From the IMG/VR virus record IMGVR_UViG_3300028027_000073, positions 1 through 52,362 of that record: 52,362 bases of DNA; one strand, 5' to 3'. The number at the start of each line of letters is the position of its first letter. Position 1 is the first letter of the stretch. This document shows, in pieces, positions 1-6,099 of this stretch. The notes below the pieces were generated by a model. The model was not told where the DNA came from, made no database searches, and was given only the letters and a program-made list of their open reading frames with translations. This stretch comes from a virus. A program made the translations under genes and the position numbers.

Positions 1-7
1 ACGTCAT
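1..7 (-). CDS. 5' end of a leftward gene cut by the window edge
   Basis: Read on the minus strand, an AAGGAGAT ribosome-binding site at about 13-21 is followed by ATG ACG at 7-2 and then the edge. Only Met-Thr is visible. The position matches that of the leftward gene starting at 38577 (Met-Thr-Glu), but the second codon differs (ACG against ACA) and the third begins with T instead of G, so it is not the same allele. It is probably the first gene of a leftward early operon belonging to a unit to the left. Product unknown. Confidence 0.5.
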
Positions 8-35
8 TTTTATCTCCTTTATTTAACGTAAAGCG

Positions 36-64
36 ATATTAACATGTATAAAAATTATAGTCAA
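36..64 (-). promoter_or_regulatory. leftward early promoter (PL-like), first border
   Basis: On the minus strand, TTGACT (64-59), a 17-base spacer and TAATAT (41-36) form a good sigma-70 promoter about 30 bases upstream of the ATG at 7. The second border has a promoter-like element in the same place (38638-38610). It diverges from the rightward promoter at 108-136. Confidence 0.6.
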
Positions 65-107
65 CTAATATAAAAGTCGGATAAATACCCCCCTATTAAA
101 ATACTTG

Positions 108-136
108 TTGACATAAAAATTGACTAGGAGTATAGT
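108..136 (+). promoter_or_regulatory. rightward early promoter (PR-like), unit A
   Basis: TTGACA at 108-113, a 17-base spacer and TATAGT at 131-136 form a near-consensus sigma-70 promoter 25 bases before the first rightward start codon (161). An equivalent promoter lies at 38661-38689 in unit B. It should drive the rightward early genes up to 5170. No operator or repressor gene was recognised beside it. Confidence 0.75.
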
Positions 137-160
137 GGCTGTTCTAGTTTAGGAGTGGAT

Positions 161-292
161 ATGAAGGTAGATAGATTTATGCGTATTATCACTAATGACA
201 GGCTACAAAAAAAGTTTACACAAAAGTTCTATTATGTGGTAAAGTGGTTTTTAGTAATATTTTGGGGATATTTTTTATGGCACATTCTTTAA
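161..292 (+). CDS. small membrane peptide, 43 aa
   Basis: First rightward gene of unit A. ATG at 161 has an AGGAG site at 151-155. The N-terminal half is polar and basic, and residues about 24-41 form one hydrophobic, aromatic-rich membrane segment (YYVVKWFLVIFWGYFLW). It overlaps the next start by 16 bases. Unit B has an unrelated 31-aa membrane peptide in the same first position (38716). No known family was recognised. A role at the host membrane early in infection is possible but is only inference. Confidence 0.6.
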   Translation: MKVDRFMRIITNDRLQKKFTQKFYYVVKWFLVIFWGYFLWHIL

Positions 293-474
293 AACATATA
301 TCAGTTATTCTTGCTGATCTTGTAAAAGAGCTTAAAGAAGATAATGACAAATGGGAGAAAGCAAATGAGTCAAAGACAACATTACGATCAAATAATGATG
401 GAGCAACACCAGAAGGAAGTATTAGAAACATTACATTATGTAACAGGGGAGAAGAAGATGAGCATACACAGTAA
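277..474 (+). CDS. hypothetical early protein, 65 aa
   Basis: Starts at ATG 277 with a GGGGA site a few bases upstream, inside the end of the previous gene. The N-terminus is a charged helix (ISVILADLVKELKEDND) that resembles the product at 39099-39272 in unit B (ISEILEDVWKELKELND). The two are therefore probably orthologues with diverged tails. It ends inside the ERF gene start region. Function unknown. Confidence 0.5.
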   Translation: MAHSLKHISVILADLVKELKEDNDKWEKANESKTTLRSNNDGATPEGSIRNITLCNRGEEDEHTQ

Positions 475-877
475 GTTAATGCAAGCAAGATTAAAGTTAC
501 AAACAGCAGACCTTAAAAAGTCTGGTCATAATAAATTTGCAGGATACAAGTATTTTGAGTTAGGTGATTTCTTACCTACTATTCAAGAGATTTGTAATGA
601 GGTAGGTATTTGTGGCACAGTAACATTTTATACAGACATTGCAGTTTTAACTATTACAGACATGGATGATGCTACACAATTTATTGAGTTTAAATGCCCT
701 ATGTCTTCAGCAGCTTTAAAAGGTTGCCATGATGTGCAAAATCTAGGTGCAGTTCAAACTTATTTGCGTAGATATTTATGGACTAATGCTTTTGAGATTG
801 TAGAGCATGATGCTATTGACGCTAGTGCAGGTGCTGTTATTAAAATGAAAGATACTAAAGCAGAGGACTTTATCTAA
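458..877 (+). CDS. erf: ERF-family single-strand annealing protein
   Basis: The 139-aa product matches the ERF superfamily of phage recombinases: N-terminal KSGHNKFAGYKYF followed by the FLPTI core and the AVQTYLRRYLW region. These proteins coat single-stranded DNA and anneal homologous strands, working with a 5'-3' exonuclease. I chose ATG 458 because it matches the unit B start (39269) and has an AGGGGAGAAG site. The same frame stays open upstream to 344. The C-terminus is about 40 residues shorter than in unit B, ending soon after EHDAIDA. Its stop overlaps the exonuclease start by one base, which indicates translational coupling. Confidence 0.85.
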   Translation: MSIHSKLMQARLKLQTADLKKSGHNKFAGYKYFELGDFLPTIQEICNEVGICGTVTFYTDIAVLTITDMDDATQFIEFKCPMSSAALKGCHDVQNLGAVQTYLRRYLWTNAFEIVEHDAIDASAGAVIKMKDTKAEDFI

Positions 878-1479
878 TGGAACAACGATCAGAAGAGTGG
901 TTTCAAGCAAGGCTCGGTTTGGTTACAGCCAGTCGTGTAGCTGATGTATTAGCAAAGATTAAGAGCGGTGAATCTGCATCTAGACGTAACTACAAAATTC
1001 AACTAGTAAGCGAAAGGCTTACAGGTGAAAGGCAAGAAACATATATTAATCAAGCAATGCAAGACGGTATAGATAGAGAGCAATTTGCTAGAGATAGATA
1101 TGTGCAACAATTCGGGGAAGTGGAAGAAGTAGGGTTTATTCAACACCCTACTTTGGAAGCTGGTGCTAGTCCAGATGGTCTTGTAGGTACAGATGGGATT
1201 ATTGAAATTAAATGTCCTATGGGAAGTACCCATACAGAAACATTGATGACACAAGATATTCCAAGTAAGTACATTCCTCAAGTCCAGTTTCAACTTTTGG
1301 TTACAGGTCGTAAGTGGTGCGATTTTGTAAGCTATAACCCAATGTTTCCAGAGCATTTACAGGTATTTGTAAAGCGTATAGAAGCAGATCCAGTGTATCA
1401 AAAAGAGCTTGAGTCAGAAGTAAAACAATTCTTGGAAGAAGTAGATACAATCATAAATAAACTTAAGGAGATTAAGTAA
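877..1479 (+). CDS. YqaJ-type (lambda exonuclease family) recombination nuclease
   Basis: The 200-aa product has the YqaJ PD-(D/E)XK core: RSEEWFQARLG at the N-terminus, then GASPDGL and, after a short strand, IEIKCP. These supply the catalytic Asp, Glu and Lys. Such enzymes digest the 5' strand of duplex ends to give the 3' tails used by the annealing protein, here ERF, whose gene overlaps by one base. Unit B has a YqaJ protein at the same place that is similar only around the catalytic motif, so this nuclease has been exchanged while its ERF partner stayed nearly constant. Confidence 0.88.
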   Translation: MEQRSEEWFQARLGLVTASRVADVLAKIKSGESASRRNYKIQLVSERLTGERQETYINQAMQDGIDREQFARDRYVQQFGEVEEVGFIQHPTLEAGASPDGLVGTDGIIEIKCPMGSTHTETLMTQDIPSKYIPQVQFQLLVTGRKWCDFVSYNPMFPEHLQVFVKRIEADPVYQKELESEVKQFLEEVDTIINKLKEIK

Positions 1480-1679
1480 TGTTTAATGATATAGAAAGGC
1501 AAATGTTAATTAAAGCGTCTAGTGGATTACATGCAGAAACATTTCATTCATTAGATATTGAAGAGCAAGAGAAGCAAATGGAAAAGTTAGATAAAGTTAT
1601 TGGTCAGTTAATTAAACGTAATCCTGATAACTTTACAGGTAGCACAGTAGCAAATTTTTATAAAACACAAGGAAAATAA
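1479..1679 (+). CDS. hypothetical protein, 66 aa
   Basis: A small, charged, mostly helical protein whose ATG overlaps the exonuclease stop by one base. It sits between the exonuclease and the SSB-like gene, so a role in the recombination module is possible. Unit B has no counterpart there: its exonuclease runs straight into ssb. No motif recognised. Confidence 0.6.
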   Translation: MFNDIERQMLIKASSGLHAETFHSLDIEEQEKQMEKLDKVIGQLIKRNPDNFTGSTVANFYKTQGK

Positions 1680-1680
1680 A

Positions 1681-1911
1681 ATGGCAGAATATGACAACAC
1701 AAACACGTTTACTTTATTTAAGAATGACAAAGGTGACAATCCTAAACGACCAGATTACACAGGTATTGCTAACGTAGATGGTATTGAATTTAGAATTAGT
1801 GGCTGGATTAGAGAAAGTGCTAAAGGTAAGTTTATTAGTGGATCTGTACAACTAAAAGATGGTGATGTTAAGCCTAAACAAGCAGCAGTAGATGAGGATG
1901 TTCCTTTTTAG
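1681..1911 (+). CDS. small protein with an SSB-like C-terminal tip
   Basis: The 76-aa product occupies the place of the true ssb gene of unit B (40394-40798). It has a compact beta-rich body (NTFTLFKNDKGDNPKRPDYTG, then GIEFRISGWIRES) and an acidic, phenylalanine-ending tail DEDVPF. The last six residues are identical to the tail of unit B SSB and like the tip by which bacterial SSBs bind partner proteins. It lacks a recognisable classical SSB OB-fold and is about half the usual length. I infer a single-strand-binding or SSB-mimicking function. Its stop codon lies inside the hairpin at 1894-1921. Confidence 0.65.
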   Translation: MAEYDNTNTFTLFKNDKGDNPKRPDYTGIANVDGIEFRISGWIRESAKGKFISGSVQLKDGDVKPKQAAVDEDVPF

Positions 1912-1921
1912 GAACACCCTC
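1894..1921. terminator. stem-loop between convergent SSB-like gene and pqqA
   Basis: Arms 1894-1904 and 1911-1921 pair over 10 of 11 positions with one A-C mismatch and a 6-base loop, and contain the SSB-like stop codon. Unit B has a stem with a different sequence but the same layout at 40783-40807. Neither side has a strong U tract, so it may protect RNA ends or end transcripts weakly where the rightward operon meets leftward pqqA. Confidence 0.4.
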
Positions 1922-1932
1922 TCTAAATGTTA

Positions 1933-2004
1933 TTACTTGTTCATAACGTACATAGTTACTTCAAAGCCAAAACGCATTTCAGTTGCTGATGGTGATGTCC
2001 ACAT
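1933..2004 (-). CDS. pqqA: PqqA, peptide precursor of pyrroloquinoline quinone
   Basis: A 23-codon gene opposite to its neighbours. The peptide starts Met-Trp-Thr, has Pro at 5, and contains RFGFEVTMY, which places Glu15 and Tyr19 exactly as in typical 23-24 residue PqqA. These two side chains are cross-linked by the radical SAM enzyme PqqE and become the cofactor PQQ. An AGGAG site lies 6-7 bases before the ATG. The copy in unit B (40823-40894) differs at only two residues although flanking DNA is mostly unalignable. No pqqB-F genes are present, so host enzymes would be needed. PQQ serves periplasmic dehydrogenases such as methanol dehydrogenase. Family assignment is strong; the role in infection is inferred. 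Confidence 0.9.
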   Translation of the reverse strand: MWTSPSATEMRFGFEVTMYVMNK

Positions 2005-2022
2005 AGTTTGCTCCTTGTTTAT

Positions 2023-2042
2023 GACATACAAAATTGTTTGTC
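2023..2042. promoter_or_regulatory. operator-like palindrome upstream of pqqA
   Basis: The 20 bases have the form GACA-N-ACAA-NN-TTGT-N-TGTC, 16 of 20 positions symmetric, 19-38 bases upstream of the pqqA start. Such a site could bind a dimeric regulator or be part of the leftward pqqA promoter. I see no convincing -10/-35 pair and unit B does not keep the palindrome. Confidence 0.3.
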
Positions 2043-2120
2043 TAGCAAATTATGCTGTTTTTGCAATACAAAAGCAAGTAAGAAATATTTATATTACCCT
2101 AATGAAAATACGGAGACATT

Positions 2121-2450
2121 ATGGAAGAGATTATAGATTTTGATGACAATAGTGTGTTGGCACATACCCCAGAAGGTAAATTGCTAACATGTATACTAAC
2201 GCAAGCAGTAGAAGATGCTTTATATAGACACGCACCTAATAAATCAGGTACTAAAAATATGAAGTATCATCATAAGATTAATTTTGAAAACAAAATAGAC
2301 GCTATTAAATGGTTGTTTACTAATAGCGAATTATTAGATTCATGTTGTTTTGTAGTAAACGTGCATAAAGATTCTATTAGAAAAAAGATAATAGATATTA
2401 TAGGTGCAGATGTTATTCATCCACTTGTGTATAATGTTTACAAACCATAA
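2121..2450 (+). CDS. hypothetical protein, 109 aa
   Basis: ATG at 2121 has a GGAGA site just upstream (2111-2115), and the stop overlaps the next start (TAATG). The sequence is soluble, with an acidic N-terminus and mixed charged segments, and no family was recognised. It is absent from unit B, where the cell-wall hydrolase directly follows the pqqA region. It is probably accessory early cargo. Confidence 0.6.
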   Translation: MEEIIDFDDNSVLAHTPEGKLLTCILTQAVEDALYRHAPNKSGTKNMKYHHKINFENKIDAIKWLFTNSELLDSCCFVVNVHKDSIRKKIIDIIGADVIHPLVYNVYKP

Positions 2451-2839
2451 TGGACATGCAACTGACAGAGCATGACGTTCATTGTATAGCTACAGCAGTC
2501 TATACAGAAGTCAATACACAATCACTACAAGAAAAACTAGGAGTTATTCATGTGATTGCCAATAGAATAAGGTCTAAAAGATTTGGCAAAGATGCTTGTG
2601 AGGTTGTATATAGTCGTGGGCAGTTCATAGGGGTAGAAAACTATGTAAATGGTAAGCAATCTAAACCCGATCAAAAAATGTTTTTAGAAACTCAATTACT
2701 GGTACTTGACACATTAGTTTTTAAGAAGTATGCTAACCCAGTTGCAAATAGCTTGTATTTTCATGATGATAGTATAGATATGCAATTTATTTGGAATAAA
2801 AAGAAAGTAGTCCACATAGGAAGGATGGTATTTTATTAA
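2450..2839 (+). CDS. SleB/CwlJ-like cell wall hydrolase
   Basis: The 129-aa product matches the compact hydrolase-2 domain (SleB/CwlJ family): HCIATAVYTEVN, then EKLGVIHVIANRIRS, CEVVYSRGQF and the C-terminal SLYFHDD region. Family members cleave peptidoglycan; the acidic residue in AVYTEVN is the likely catalytic Glu. There is no signal peptide, so access to the wall would need lysis or another route. The unit B homologue is at 40998-41387. It lies in the early operon, far from the lysis cassette, so a role other than final lysis is likely. Confidence 0.8.
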   Translation: MDMQLTEHDVHCIATAVYTEVNTQSLQEKLGVIHVIANRIRSKRFGKDACEVVYSRGQFIGVENYVNGKQSKPDQKMFLETQLLVLDTLVFKKYANPVANSLYFHDDSIDMQFIWNKKKVVHIGRMVFY

Positions 2840-3069
2840 TGAAACCGTTAGCATGGCTTGTAGAAGAGTTTGATAGCACAGGTAAACTTGTATGGTCTGG
2901 TCTTATGACTTCAGAACCTACGGAACTTTCATGGTTAAAAGACCTTAAATTAAAACTTCATAATGTTACGATAACACCATTAATACCAGATACCAAAAAT
3001 ATTGTAAAAGTAACTAATGTTAAAAAATATGATAGCAAAAAACTAACGGAGGCTTACGGTGGCAACTAA
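2839..3069 (+). CDS. hypothetical protein, 76 aa
   Basis: The start overlaps the hydrolase stop by one base (TAATG). The protein begins PLAWLVEEFDSTGKLVWS and continues with ITPLIP, a pattern shared with the 81-aa product at 41387-41632 in unit B (VAWLYEEFD...ITPLF). The pair is therefore a conserved small early family that always follows the hydrolase. No catalytic motif seen; function unknown. Confidence 0.65.
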   Translation: MKPLAWLVEEFDSTGKLVWSGLMTSEPTELSWLKDLKLKLHNVTITPLIPDTKNIVKVTNVKKYDSKKLTEAYGGN

Positions 3070-3796
3070 ACCAAATTTATTTATAGCAACACCAATGTAT
3101 GGAGGTTTATGTTATGGCACTTATTTAGAGTCTATGCTTAAACTGCAAGCATGGCTTAATGCTAAAGACATAGAAGCATACTTTTCATTTTTGTATAATG
3201 AAAGCCTTATTACTCGTGGTCGTAATACATTAGTGAATGACTTCTTAAAGGGTGACGCTACACACTTAATGTTTATTGATGCTGACATACAGTTTGAGGC
3301 ACAACACTTATTAAAGATGATTGACTCTGATGTAGAGATTATATGTGGCTTGTATCCTAAAAAAGAAATTAATTGGGGTGCAGTATCTTTTGCTATTGAA
3401 AAGAAAGTGCCACAGGATCAACTTAAATACTTTACTGGCGAGTATGTAGTAAATATGGTTGGCGATGTTGAGAAACAACTTGTGCCATTAGATAAGCCAT
3501 TTGAGATTAAACATGGTGGCACTGGATTTATGTTGATTAAACGTGAAGTATTTGAAAAGCTCAAAGACAAGTGTCCATCTTATACACATAACATGAATGA
3601 TGTAAATGATAACTCTGATTTAGGTGACAAGGTTACAGAATACTTTACCACTAGCATTGATGACCGAAATCATTTATTAAGTGAGGATTATCATTTCTGT
3701 AAACTAGCTAGGGATAATGGTATTAAGGTTTGGGGTGCAGCATGGGCACAACTAGGTCACACAGGCACTTATCAATTTAGTGGCAGGCTTGTATGA
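3059..3796 (+). CDS. GT-A fold glycosyltransferase
   Basis: The start is GTG 3059, chosen for the GGAGG site at 3048-3052. The 245-aa protein begins with a strand and loop PNLFIATPMYG, has a metal-binding DxD motif in MFIDADIQF at about residues 78-86, and a later GGTGFMLIKREVF segment, as in family 2-like phage glycosyltransferases. It probably transfers a sugar from a nucleotide sugar. Its stop overlaps the FkbM methyltransferase start by four bases, and the pair is missing from unit B. The acceptor (DNA, virion or host glycan) is unknown. Confidence 0.75.
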   Translation: MATKPNLFIATPMYGGLCYGTYLESMLKLQAWLNAKDIEAYFSFLYNESLITRGRNTLVNDFLKGDATHLMFIDADIQFEAQHLLKMIDSDVEIICGLYPKKEINWGAVSFAIEKKVPQDQLKYFTGEYVVNMVGDVEKQLVPLDKPFEIKHGGTGFMLIKREVFEKLKDKCPSYTHNMNDVNDNSDLGDKVTEYFTTSIDDRNHLLSEDYHFCKLARDNGIKVWGAAWAQLGHTGTYQFSGRLV

Positions 3797-4377
3797 TTAT
3801 ACCTAATGACATGATTAGCCATGTAGGTAAGATATTTCAAGGTGAATATGCTATAGAAGGTATAGGAAAAAGCCCTTATATTATAGACATTGGTGCTAAC
3901 GTAGGTGGATTTGCAGTATGGGCACATGAATACTTTGATAAACCAAAGATAGATTGCTATGAGCCTATAAAAGCTAACTATAGTTTATTAAGGCAAAATA
4001 CAGCAGGAACTGATATAGCTATTAGAAACTTTGCTATTGGTAAAGAAGATGGTGAGCGTATGATGTACTACGGATTAAATAACTGTGGTGAAGCTAGTAT
4101 GTTTCAAGGCAAAGAACAAAGAGCAGAAGGTGAAATGGTTAAAGTAATGTCTGCTAAACACTTGCCAGAGTGTGCCATCATGAAAATAGATACTGAAGGT
4201 GCAGAAATAGAGATACTAGAGAACTTGACTGTACAACCAGTAGTATTTCTTATAGAATTCCATAGTGCATGGAATAGAAGACGTATAGATGAATTATTGT
4301 ATGACTATACCTTGATAGATTGCACAATGCGTGGTTATAATTACGGAATCTTAAAGTACTTAAGAGGTAAATTTTAA
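3793..4377 (+). CDS. FkbM-family methyltransferase
   Basis: The 194-aa protein carries an S-adenosylmethionine-binding motif IIDIGANVGGFA near residue 32 and the FkbM signature MKIDTEGAEIEIL near residue 130. FkbM enzymes O-methylate sugars and related substrates. It overlaps the glycosyltransferase by four bases (ATGA), so the two probably act on one glycan. Both are absent from unit B, where the slot holds small genes (41622-42113). It is likely transferred accessory cargo. Confidence 0.82.
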   Translation: MIIPNDMISHVGKIFQGEYAIEGIGKSPYIIDIGANVGGFAVWAHEYFDKPKIDCYEPIKANYSLLRQNTAGTDIAIRNFAIGKEDGERMMYYGLNNCGEASMFQGKEQRAEGEMVKVMSAKHLPECAIMKIDTEGAEIEILENLTVQPVVFLIEFHSAWNRRRIDELLYDYTLIDCTMRGYNYGILKYLRGKF

Positions 4378-4389
4378 AAGGAGAATCAT

Positions 4390-4668
4390 ATGGATAATAT
4401 CAATCATCCAAAGCATTACTTGGTAGGTGGTATAGAAGCAATAGATGTTATTGAAAGTCGCTTGACAAAAGAAGAGTTTATTGGATACCTAAAAGGCTGT
4501 AAAATGAAATACGACTTACGCTACCCTTTTAAAGGCAAGTTTGAAGAAGATTTAGACAAGTCTGAATGGTATAAAAATAAACTATTAGAAATAGTTAAAG
4601 ATGAAGATGTTGTTAATCCACCAGAGGTTGCTGCTCAATTACAAAGACTAGAAATGGTTGATGATTAA
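4390..4668 (+). CDS. DUF3310 protein (T7 gp1.7-like)
   Basis: The 92-aa product has the DUF3310 pattern: HPKHYLVGGIEAIDVI, then EEFIGYLKGCKMKYDLRYPFK and a Lys-rich dimer-like region DKSEWYKNKLLE. In T7 the related gp1.7 affects nucleotide phosphorylation; most phage members are uncharacterised. An AAGGAG site precedes ATG 4390. The unit B orthologue (42116-42391) is highly similar. Its end overlaps the next start. Confidence 0.85.
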   Translation: MDNINHPKHYLVGGIEAIDVIESRLTKEEFIGYLKGCKMKYDLRYPFKGKFEEDLDKSEWYKNKLLEIVKDEDVVNPPEVAAQLQRLEMVDD

Positions 4669-5170
4669 CATTCCGATCAAGGATGAAATTGTTAGTCATT
4701 GTAGAAGTTTACTAAAAAAAACTAACTTTGGTAATAGAGGTGTTGCTGATGGCAATGCCTCTGAACAGTTAAGAGGTATTGTAGGTCAGTCTGTTGTTTT
4801 AGATTTTTTAGGATTACCATTCATTGAATCTAATGGATTTGATAATGGAATAGATTTTACATATAAAGATAAAACGTATGATGTAAAAACTATGGGAAGA
4901 AATTGTGAGCCAAAGCCATATTTTGTAAATAATCTAATTGGATTGCAAGATAAATACAAAGTAGATAGATACATATTTTGTAGTTTAAATAGAACCAATA
5001 TGATATTAACTATTTGTGGCTGGATAGATAAAAATGATTTTATTGAAAAAGCTAGTTTTTATAAAAAAGGTACTGTAAGAACTAGAAGTGATAATACATT
5101 TTTTCAAACAAAAGCTGATTTGTATGAATTACAAAACAAAGAATTGAATGATTTTAGTTTAATCGTCTAG
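4661..5170 (+). CDS. putative PD-(D/E)XK-type nuclease
   Basis: I use ATG 4661, which overlaps the DUF3310 stop. The 169-aa protein begins with a helix and the segment NFGNRGVADGNASEQLRG, followed by GFDNGIDFTYKDKTYDVKT. The Asp...Asp-Val-Lys arrangement on adjacent strands fits a PD-(D/E)XK nuclease fold. No family is certain. It is the last rightward gene of unit A and converges with the leftward gene ending at 5159, overlapping by 12 bases. Unit B has a different nuclease-like gene in this slot (42532-42888). Confidence 0.55.
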   Translation: MINIPIKDEIVSHCRSLLKKTNFGNRGVADGNASEQLRGIVGQSVVLDFLGLPFIESNGFDNGIDFTYKDKTYDVKTMGRNCEPKPYFVNNLIGLQDKYKVDRYIFCSLNRTNMILTICGWIDKNDFIEKASFYKKGTVRTRSDNTFFQTKADLYELQNKELNDFSLIV

Positions 5171-5326
5171 TTCTGGCACTTCTGAATAAACGGAAAGCCC
5201 ATCACCACTAATTTCAATGTGGCTTCCGTCATCTAACATTATAATAAGCACGTCTTCACCGTAATAGGCTTCTGCTTCTACTACCATTTTGCCTACCATG
5301 TGCTCACATAACTGTTGAATGTTCAT
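5159..5326 (-). CDS. hypothetical acidic protein, 55 aa
   Basis: I chose ATG 5326 with an AAGGA site upstream, nine bases after the exonuclease stop. The protein is acidic with the motif MLDDGSHIEISGDGLSVYSE. The unit B orthologue (42885-43061) keeps LDDDSMIEISGEELAIYGE, so it is a real conserved gene. It is the last leftward gene of the late strand. Function unknown. Confidence 0.7.
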   Translation of the reverse strand: MNIQQLCEHMVGKMVVEAEAYYGEDVLIIMLDDGSHIEISGDGLSVYSEVPELDD

Positions 5327-5334
5327 AATTTTCC

Positions 5335-6072
5335 TTATATGCTGATAACTGATTCTTTTGTAACTTGTTCTGATTTCACTGATCTGCTCCATTTACCACA
5401 TCCTTGACATTGGAATCGTTGATAGTGTCGTGATAAATTAACTGCTGAACCACGCTTTTGTAATTTGCTAGAACCGCAATTTGGACATACTGTATTTGCG
5501 GAATACGCATTGTGGTTAGGATGATTTTTAATCCATGCTTTAAACTTGTCATAAACTTTTTCAAGTAGTACTACATCGTTTTTATTGTACTCTTCCATAG
5601 TCTTCCAAGCTTTACGATCATCGTTCATACACTTAACCCACAATGTATGACCTTCATGTTCTGTTTTAGAACCTAAACCTAAAGCCTGTGATACATAATC
5701 TAGTTTGTTAGAAACAAACCTAAATTGTCTACGAGCTACTTGTAATAAATCTATCTGTTTGGCAGGTGCTGGAGGCGGCATACCTGCTAATAAGAATTCT
5801 TTGTGTAGTATGGGTATGTCAAACCTAGAACCGTTGTAATGGACTATAGCATCAGCTTCATCAAGAAGTTTATGCACAGAGTCTAGCATCTTTTGTTTGC
5901 CAGATTTTTGAATAGAATCAAACATGATTTTAGATTCACCGTACCACTTGGCTGCATAGCAAAGGGTATAAGATGATTCTAATAATTGATTTATAGAGAT
6001 GTTCTGGTCAAAGATACCCCAGACATGAGCAGTATTTGGTGCTACTTCTATATCAATAAGTAAAATTTTCAT
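5335..6072 (-). CDS. DnaQ/RNase H-like 3'-5' exonuclease with C-terminal zinc ribbon
   Basis: The 245-aa protein has DEDD exonuclease motifs: Exo I ILLIDIEVAP (Asp7, Glu9), Exo II HYNGSRFDIPIL near residue 78, and Exo III YNKNDVVLLEKVY near residue 160. The tail holds a zinc ribbon CPNCGSSKL...CQGCGKW. It resembles the YprB-type RNase_H_2 group, probably degrading or proofreading nucleic acid 3' ends. Unit B has a metallophosphoesterase in the same slot, a clear gene exchange. It is placed after the endolysin, at the end of the late strand. Confidence 0.82.
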   Translation of the reverse strand: MKILLIDIEVAPNTAHVWGIFDQNISINQLLESSYTLCYAAKWYGESKIMFDSIQKSGKQKMLDSVHKLLDEADAIVHYNGSRFDIPILHKEFLLAGMPPPAPAKQIDLLQVARRQFRFVSNKLDYVSQALGLGSKTEHEGHTLWVKCMNDDRKAWKTMEEYNKNDVVLLEKVYDKFKAWIKNHPNHNAYSANTVCPNCGSSKLQKRGSAVNLSRHYQRFQCQGCGKWSRSVKSEQVTKESVISI

Positions 6073-6099
6073 AATAACCTTTAGTTATAAGTTTACTTA

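Noticed and set aside
8-160. Large gap without genes at the first border
   Set aside because: It holds only the divergent promoters and leader DNA; no hidden gene was found. No stretch above 300 bases in the window lacks a gene.
1892-2143. Rightward 83-codon open frame across the ssb-pqqA gap
   Set aside because: It starts inside the SSB-like gene, runs antisense through pqqA and into the next gene, has no ribosome-binding site and is not kept in unit B.
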